Positions 52,068 through 64,000 of a stretch of 64,000 nucleotides of DNA are shown in pieces (position 1 is the stretch's first letter; each line of letters starts with the position of its first letter). The stretch is from Paralichthys olivaceus (Eukaryota > Chordata > Actinopteri > Pleuronectiformes > Paralichthyidae). The DNA lies in assembly GCF_024713975.1 (NCBI RefSeq), contig NC_091099.1:15295501-15359500 (forward strand), written 5' to 3'. The position numbers and the translations under genes are program-made. The notes below the pieces were generated by a model. It had not been told where the DNA came from. It did no database searches and saw only the letters and a list, made by a program, of their open reading frames with translations.

Positions 52068-52313
52068 ATTTCTATGAAAGGCGCTGTGACCTCTGACCTC
52101 CTTGTGGAAATCCCAATAAGTTATTGAAGAATATTAGAGTAGCTTTTCTTCAGTCTCCAGTGGGATTCAGAGCAGTTCTAACACGTTCTAATGCTCATGT
52201 TGGGCAGTTTCCGAGCACCAGGCGTGAGATTAGCCACAGAGATCTCTGGGTGCTCAGACACTGTGAATAAATCCCTCTGATTGAAGTGAACAGAACTGGG
52301 GCAGAGAGGCCGC

Positions 52314-52351
52314 GGTGCAGCTCTCTCTCTCTCACACGCACACACACACAC

Positions 52352-52404
<53 letters not shown>
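52314..52404. repeat. (CT)n(CA)n compound microsatellite
   Basis: A short CT run followed by about 75 bases of almost pure CA. It creates spurious Cys/Val and His/Thr open frames on both strands. Confidence 0.95.
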
Positions 52405-52405
<1 letters not shown>

Positions 52406-52923
52406 TCAGACACATCTGTAACACAGCATCTCTTTCTCACACACCTCCACATAGTAATTAAAACAGAAGACTTTATGTAAGAAATGATTTCATGTAAACG
52501 TTTGAGGAACAACAAGAGAGGTTCCACGGCTGGTTTCCATAAAAGTAGGGTATGTTTCAGCGCTGAGACGTGTGAGTGTATTTATTGAGTGCTCCCATGA
52601 TCTGAGTGCAGTGGAGCATGAAGAGCCTTATCTGCTCCTGCAGGAGATCAATATTAGTATGACTAAATATTTGAGTTAGAGTATATCTAAGGAAAAAATG
52701 TTTACAGTACAAACAAATGTATGTTGATGAATATAAAGAGGGATTGAATTATCTTCTATCTTTACCATTTGAACATCAGCAATTTGACTCAGTAGATTTA
52801 TAAAAGTGAAATGGAAGAATGTCTCTATGACCATGAGAACAACTGAGAACAACTTAAAATGTTCTACTTGGAAAATCTTTGTGAATGGCTGAATTGTTGC
52901 ATCATATTATCTCATCCTTGAAG

Positions 52924-53046
52924 CTAATTATTGCGGTGACGTAAGGTAGCTGCTTCACCAGGACCCTGCACCACAATGAGCCGCACTGTCTCTGCCTTGT
53001 CAAAGTACTTGTTGGCTTCAAAGCATCTCAGAGCATGTGTGTCAAC
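52924..53046 (-). CDS. Orphan terminal exon-like segment of unknown gene
   Basis: A strong minus-strand acceptor (pyrimidine-rich tract ending TTCACAG at 53053-53047) opens 40 codons ending in TAG (52926-52924). The peptide starts VDTHALRCFEANKYFDKAET and continues VRLIVVQGPGEAATLRHRNN. The codon usage and amino-acid texture look like real protein, with a possible helical repeat. I do not recognise the family and found no partner exon upstream on the minus strand (53.1-55.8 kb). It could be the last exon of an unseen gene, an exon stranded by rearrangement, or chance. Confidence 0.4.
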   Translation of the reverse strand, partial: VDTHALRCFEANKYFDKAETVRLIVVQGPGEAATLRHRNN

Positions 53047-54614
53047 CTGTGAAGGCAAAGACAGCACAAGCAGCATCACATTATTTATCACAATCTATAA
53101 CTATTTAAACATATAATTCTAAGTTTTTATAACAAATAATTAAATGAAAGCAGTTTGGATATAAAAGTGATTTGCAATCTGTGTGAAATCTAAAGAGCCT
53201 CTGAATGCGACATTAAACGACAGAGATTTGATCCAGGAGCTGTCGAGACATAAAGGGATCAAACACAGGACCGGAGCAACCGCAGCCTCACAGTGATGTT
53301 CTGAAAATGTATTTGTAAGTGGATTTGGACGAGTTTGATCCTGCTCTGTGGCAGCTTAGTTTAGTGTTTGGGCTTTGTGAAAGGAACAGTTCATTACTGA
53401 GTCCTGAACAATGACTCACTCGTGCCATTCAGTAGCCTTTGTCCTTTTCTTGCTCATTCTTTAGAGAGACACAAGTCTAGAATACCTATTCTAGGAAAAG
53501 GAAAAAATCAAGGCTTTTTAGTCACAGAGTTAATGTGTCTATAAGGTCCACATCGCTGTTTGTTTTGCTTTAGGCAGCTGCAGCCTGGTTAACTCACCGT
53601 GACGCTCACTGACGTATGCTGGTGTCAATGGACAGACGCAGAACCTTATGGAGAGTTTGTTAGACAGAAATCTAATTTTCTTATTCCGTTTCCTTTAGAA
53701 AGACTGAAGATAATAAGGAACGCAACTTCATATTTTATAGGATGTTAAAATAATTGCGTGTTTGTTTTATCCAGGGTCCACCACACTGAGAAAATCTGAG
53801 GTTTAGGCAGCAAATGATGCTGTGATGCTGAAAAATCTGTGAAAATTTAGAAAAATGTCCCAATGGTAAAAAAAAAGAAAAGACTATTCCTGGATCCACT
53901 TCCTGATCCTAATCCTGATCCACACCACACTTTTTGGGTAATCTGCTTACAGTCTAACAAGGGATAAAAGAATAATAACATTATGGTGTAATTGCCTCAG
54001 TTCAGTTTCTGATTTCACTGTTTTAATGATTGTATCCACCTATATTTGTCAAGTATTTTCTCTTTGGCTTTTTTATTTAAAACTGTATTATCGTCATGAA
54101 TCTTTTAGCCGACATAATATCAGATGGTTTAATTTTCCAGATTGGTGACTGCTCGATTTGTCTGATCAACAGTCTGGACGCAATTAAACTTCCATCAAAC
54201 AAATAAAGACAGATCAACATATTCATATTTAATTTACAGATATAAAGCAAAAAAGGAAAGTGTCAAATCACATTGAAAAAGATGGAACCAGGCAATATTT
54301 GAAGTTTGAGCTTGAGAAATAATTGAATTGGCGTGGAGTGAATTGATTCATCCAGTCATCGATTAATCATTTCAGCTGTTATTTAAAATATATAAATGTC
54401 TTTCCATGAGCAGCTTCAGGATGATGCTGCGGTTATTATTTCTAAATGTGACTTACAATAACTGTATGCAGTTGTAACATGTGGGGGTGTGCAAATGTTT
54501 TGTGTTGTTGCTCTGGCGATGTGTAGTATTGTGTTAGTGCATTAAAGCAGAAATGGTTGCCCTCTATGTGGAGGTGATAACAAGAAAGTAAACATCATCA
54601 CTGATCTTAAACTG

Positions 54615-54636
54615 TGTGTGTGTGTGTGTGTGTGTA
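54615..54636. repeat. (TG)n microsatellite
   Basis: Ten to eleven TG units. Confidence 0.9.
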
Positions 54637-54849
54637 GCTTAAAAACTTTATGAGTAATACACCATGGCTCATGTAGTCACTGACTCCTCTGTCAATATGA
54701 ATATGTTGCCAGATGCGTTTCACAGAACCAGAACCAGAAGAGACAGAACAGACAGGCGCCTGTATAATGACTGCTGAATTACGTTTAAGCTGATCTCCTC
54801 TTGCAATGCTTTACCATTTAGAATAAAACATGCATGTGTAATGAAAGCT

Positions 54850-55060
54850 TGACCCTTGCTAACTGCTCTGCCTAACACAATATCTGGGGGCAGACCTGGG
54901 TTCAGCTCCTGGGAGGAGGAAATTCCCCTCACTGCCTTCTCAGGGTTGTGTAAAGCTTCTGCTCATGTCACGGGTGACACAGGCCAGGACCACCTGAGAC
55001 AAGCTGCATGTGCATCAGCCACATGCATAAGAGCCGTGTGCATGGAGACAAAAGTGATGG
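54850..55060 (+). mobile_element. Possible tRNA-derived SINE fragment
   Basis: A B-box-like 'GGGTTCAGCTCC' (54898-54909) follows 'ATATCTGGGGGCAGACCT', in a stretch more GC-rich than its surroundings. No tail or target duplication could be identified. Confidence 0.3.
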
Positions 55061-55780
55061 CTGACCAGACTAAGACACTTCACACTGACCTATTTTGTGA
55101 GGCTTACAGAGAACAGCGTTATCTGTCTAAAGTAATGAGGTTTCTCAGGTTCTACTACTCCATAGTCTTGATTCTGCTCACTGAGGCCTCCGAGGCCTTT
55201 CCCAATGATTGTCTTGATCTTATTTAAAGGCTTACAGAAAAACATGCAGATTATTTCTGTTATGTGCACGAAAACCCAGAGGTGCTTACCGTGCAGGGGA
55301 ATGGATTTCGAAAAGGGGGGTATTCTGGGATCACTGTACAATGAGGGCTGGTGGGTCTGAATCCGCTTACTGCCTGACCTCTTCAAGGTGTCAACAAACT
55401 AGGAGAATTAGAGAGTGGTTCTGGGTCCACTGTGGCTGAAAACAGGTCAAACACAGAATGTTTTTCATATTTTAACAGTTTATTGCAAAAAAGTAAAAGG
55501 AGTAAAGAAGTAAATAATTCCTGCTCATATCTTTTTCCTGCAGGATTCAGAAATGCACTGAAGTAGGTTACATGACCTTAGGAAGGTTTAATCATAGGTT
55601 GTATTCTCTCTGTAAAATCAGACTTTGTGATTGATGTCCTTCATGCTGTTTCAGGACCTTATAGGTGAAATAATTCAATAAAAGATCTCCCCCTTTTTTT
55701 CCCTAATGACGTGGGCGTTGCTGCTCTTTTTCCATTTGCTGTTGTGGCTCAGATTATCGCCCCCTCCTATTTCTCACTGT

Positions 55781-55790
55781 GGTTAAATAG
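55781..55790 (+). promoter_or_regulatory. tph1: TATA-like element of the tph1 upstream promoter
   Basis: GGTTAAATAG lies about 135 bp upstream of the tph1 start codon, so transcription would begin near 55812. A GATTA core (Otx/Crx-type half site) is at about 55752-55756, which would suit pineal or retinal expression. This is motif matching only. Confidence 0.4.
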
Positions 55791-55921
55791 CAAAGCGCGC
55801 TGCTTCCCTGGGTAGACAGCCTACTTTACATAGAGGAGGTTATTGAGATAAACCACCTGTAAAGAGCTATTTTATACATAGGCCACATAAAAAAGACAAA
55901 AAAACGCGATTGAACTTTAAC

Positions 55922-61075
<5,154 letters not shown>

Positions 61076-61434
61076 GTCCCAGTTACAGTGCACGTCTTCA
61101 ACCCCCCCCCCCCCAAGCACCGCTGTACTACTGGTTGTGTATTGTCCTTTGTTGGTGCAATGAATGTGTGCACTGCCTTTGGCTAACTGCTCTGTTGTCC
61201 CCACTGCATGGTATATGGCAAATACAATAGACTGCCACTGATATCGGTACATTACACAAACCCAAAGAGCTGCTTAACTGTTATGCTTCAGGTGTGCGTG
61301 GCTTCTGCATTACGAACAGTTAATACGTCATCATGGTATTTTAAAGCGTCCTCAGCTGTTACATACACAGATGTGGTTTCGTCCTCCTGTTGTTAACTCT
61401 GCTGTTGTATCTGATCATGTGATTTTTTGTTTGT

Positions 61435-61440
61435 AATAAA
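61435..61440 (+). terminator. tph1: Polyadenylation signal of tph1
   Basis: AATAAA 360 bp downstream of the tph1 stop codon. A 12-13-base C run lies in the 3' UTR near 61102-61113. Confidence 0.6.
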
Positions 61441-61449
61441 TCTAATCCA

Positions 61450-62640
61450 TTTAATCTTCCTCACTCCAGTGATATGTATAACATGTTTGTTATCTTTTGG
61501 TGTACATGTATCATGCTCGTCTTTCAGTGTGCTGTTGAGGGAAATTATAAAAGTGAAAACACTTTGTTATAAGAATGTTTTCATGACTGATTATGGCAGA
61601 TTTGGCCCATGTACCACGTGAATATAATTGTAGTGCTCCTGAAATAAAACATTATTTTTCTACTGTAAAGAAATATAGAAATTATGAGTATAGGCTATGT
61701 ATCAAACTATTGAAAAATATAATAAAGAGAAAAGCTCATTGTGTCTTCACAGTGTCTCAGTGGTTTGTTACCTGTTGATTTATTACTTTCTGGTGTCTTC
61801 GGAGTGGTAATTACTGGATGCTGGCAGAGATGCTGACTATGATCCTAAAGATGCAGAATGATGACAGCACAGATCCTTAAAGTTATGGTAAAAGTTGGGA
61901 GATCAGAGATTGTGTAATTCTATACTGTAAGAATAATGATCACTTGTTCATCAATTGTTCTGGGGGCCACATGATGAAATCCACCATAACACACAATCAA
62001 GACTTGATTACTTGGTGACACCTGAAGCTGGTTCATTGTTGAGTTTTTGACTTTGCTGTGTGGACGTTTATGTAATTTATATATAGTTGAATATATATCT
62101 TGAGTGACAAATAGTTTTATTGAAATGCAGGGCTGACAGCTAAGTTTTATGTCCAGTCATGGATCCTCTCTGTCCCACCTCCAGAACATTATTTCACACT
62201 GTGTCACTAATATAAATTAATCATTTCTATACTAAATTGCTATCTTATAACTATGTCAACAAGCTAAGTAATCTGGTTTTAATAAATATTCCCATCACAA
62301 AGGCTGAGGGCTGTAGTTTGTGTTGTTTAGTTGTGTTGAGTTACTAACTAACTCTGATTCATATCTATTGAGGAAAGACTTTGTTAGGTGAGTTTGCCAA
62401 ACTGGCCACTAATTTTTAAAGAGGATTCCCCAAAACCTGGCAACCCAAAAGCTGTTTTAATGGATTGTAATCTATGTATAAAGCATTAGGAAATTATTGA
62501 AGTGAATATTAGAAGGTGAATAAATGTATTCATTACAAGTTCTTAAAACAGGATGTTGCATGTTGTACAGATTGTAAAACCCATGAGACAAATAAGTTAC
62601 TTGTTTTGCTCTGTTTAAAGTTGACTCTATTTCAAGTAGA
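61450..62640. other. Intergenic interval tph1-sergef
   Basis: AT-rich spacer of about 1.2 kb with further AATAAA matches (61643-61648, 61722-61727), which could be alternative tph1 3' ends. No coding or structural feature is recognised. Confidence 0.5.
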
Positions 62641-62659
62641 ATCTAATTTATAAATCAAA

Positions 62660-62850
62660 GCCAAAATCAACTTTATTGTCAATTCTGCCATATGTACAGG
62701 ACATAGACAGGATTGATATGACGTTTCTCTATGATCCCTGGTGTAAACATATAAGTTGACAACATAATAAGTACTCCAAACATAGTACAAAGTACGGCAT
62801 AGTATGCAGTCATAAGGCACACGATGGATATGATGAGAGTAGTGTATATA
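62660..62850 (-). mobile_element. Retroelement 3' fragment (reverse orientation)
   Basis: 'CAACTTTATTGTCAATTCTGCCATATGTACAGGACATAGACAGG' resembles the reverse complement of a common fish LINE/SINE 3' end that finishes in '...GACAATAAAGTTG'. Its left edge is defined by the TTTATTGTC junction and its right edge is vague. Confidence 0.45.
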
Positions 62851-62943
62851 TACAGTATATTTACAGCCAAACATCACAATAGTTGGCTTTACGACAGTGT
62901 CGCAAATCTCTCCGGACTCGCTCGCTGGCAGCTGTAGTGCTCC

Positions 62944-64000
62944 ATGGAAACGAGCTCGCGGCTGGAGTTTTGTTTACGGTCTTGGGTAAGTTTGTTGTCG
63001 TCCCTGTCTTACGGTTGTGTTACACTTGTATGTGTGTGTGGACGTGAAGTCTAACAGATTTAAACACTCACCGCCGGCAGAGACACGCTTGTCTCGGCAG
63101 CTTCAATGTAGCTCTTTGGCTAACGTTAGCATCAGAGTCAGGAAAGGAAGTGCTGCTAAAAGCAGCGTCTGTAAAAGTTTCAGTCGTGAACCCCGCTGTA
63201 AGTGATGGATGTGTTCGGGGTCAGGGGGCCAACAGTCACGGACAGCTGGGACAGGGACATGTGGAGGACCAGCCTCAGCCCCGGCTCTCTGACACCGCGG
63301 CTCTCCAGGACCGGGCGGTCCGGTCTGTGTGCGGAGGTGGCGGTCACTCCGTGTTCGTCACCGGTACGTCCCACTTTCTTCCTTCTTCTTTTCTCGGTTT
63401 ACTGGCGAACGACTTCAGGTGCAAGTGTGTAACATCATGTCATTTAACAAATGTCAAATTCTACCTGTCAGCCCTGTGTCTTTTAAAAAACTAACGAGTG
63501 ACTTCCTGATGTCTCTCAGTCCCTCTCTCCTTCTGTCCCCAAAACCATGAGATCCCTCTCCTGTCCCACGAGATTATAAAAATACTGTATATCAAACATC
63601 AGAGATGTACAGTTCCAGGAAAAACATATATACCTATATACATATATACATAATATACATTTCAAAATAACAATCCAAATAATCTGTAACATTCTTTTAC
63701 TGTGACAGAGATGTTTATTTTAATTCAATTTAATAGTGTAATTTTATGTTTTCAATGTAATGTGTATGTGACTACTGGAAATCTACAGCAATCACATTTT
63801 GTTTTATACATTCATAGTAAGTGTGCTTATGTTTATGTTTATGTTTAAAACATCTATTTTTACTTTTAACGCAGTAAACTCTTGCTTGGTCTTCATGTTT
63901 ATGTTGTATTTTGTCTTTGACAGAAAATGGAGAAGTGTTTGTGTGTGGACAGAATCACAGAGGTCAGCTGGGACTCGGTCATCACGCAAACATCACGACT
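62944..64000 (+). CDS. sergef: sergef (DelGEF): RCC1-like protein, 5' end (partial)
   Basis: SERGEF/DelGEF is an RCC1-type seven-bladed propeller protein reported to bind the exocyst subunit Sec5 and to influence secretion. Three coding exons are visible: 62944-62985 (METSSRLEFCLRSW), 63225-63363 and 63924 to the window end. Joined across introns they give the RCC1 blades WGANSHGQLGQGH ... GGGGHSVFVT and NGEVFVCGQNHRGQLGLGHH, with the repeating GQLGxGH motif. The Trp of the first blade ends exon 1 and its Gly starts exon 2, both in phase 0, which supports the choice of ATG. The gene continues to the right. Its position beside tph1 on the same strand matches the human order. Confidence 0.9.

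Larger units (their letters stand above)
47300..55750. other. Gene-poor interval between saal1 and tph1
   Basis: About 8.4 kb without a recognised protein gene. It holds a possible conserved element near 47.8-48.2 kb, simple repeats, an orphan exon-like segment at 52924-53046 and a possible SINE near 54850-55060. Open frames here (longest 47797-48219 on plus, 140 codons) have no recognised similarity. Confidence 0.6.

Noticed and set aside
52178-52527. Cys/Val ORFs around the CA repeat
   Set aside because: They are produced by the (CA)n/(GT)n microsatellite.
53570-53640. Possible partner exon for the orphan exon at 52924-53046
   Set aside because: A GTGAGT donor exists on the minus strand, but the acceptor is weak and the open frame gives no convincing protein.
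63180-63374. Minus-strand ORF opposite sergef exon 2
   Set aside because: It is a shadow of the GC-rich sergef exon, which has RCC1 motifs and splice sites on the plus strand.

Overview
This is a vertebrate nuclear window, almost certainly from a spiny-rayed teleost fish. Genes are split into short GT-AG exons, SINE/LINE/MITE debris is typical of percomorph fish, and protein matches are to vertebrate families. I named genes by recalling human and fish orthologues while reading the translations; no database search was run. Exon edges were placed by eye from splice signals and reading phase.

Layout. Bases 1-2200 hold the 5' end of hps5 (BLOC-2 subunit), minus strand, running off the left edge. 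Bases 3627-8430 hold complete gtf2h1 (TFIIH p62), minus strand, 14 coding exons, about 550 aa. A long-TIR MITE with a nested insertion follows at 8623-9169. Bases 10282-13683 hold a collapsed relic of a gel-forming mucin gene, minus strand. Bases 15001-36142 hold a complete gel-forming mucin gene (MUC2/MUC5 type), minus strand, about 44 exons and about 4,530 aa, with one 7.6 kb exon of roughly 105 Thr/Pro-rich 20-residue repeats and two CysD domains. Bases 36.2-40.1 kb are intergenic with repeats. Bases 40238-47044 hold complete saal1, plus strand, 483 aa in my model. Bases 47.3-55.8 kb are a gene-poor interval with simple repeats, one orphan exon-like segment and candidate conserved non-coding DNA. 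Bases 55922-61075 hold complete tph1 (tryptophan hydroxylase), plus strand, 479 aa. Bases 62944-64000 hold the first three coding exons of sergef, plus strand, running off the right edge.

Relations. saal1-tph1-sergef in tandem is the order known in human chromosome 11p15. hps5 and gtf2h1 are also neighbours there, but head-to-head; here they lie head-to-tail, and a mucin locus sits between gtf2h1 and saal1. The genes do not form a pathway: they cover organelle biogenesis, transcription and repair, mucus, an ARM-fold protein, serotonin synthesis and a secretion-linked RCC1 protein.

The most unusual content is the mucin pair. One copy is intact and expanding by block duplications inside a single exon (an almost identical 2,238-bp tandem copy including the CysD domain). 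Beside it lies a second mucin gene reduced to scattered exons, with a nonsense codon in its D2 region but open D4 and cystine-knot exons.
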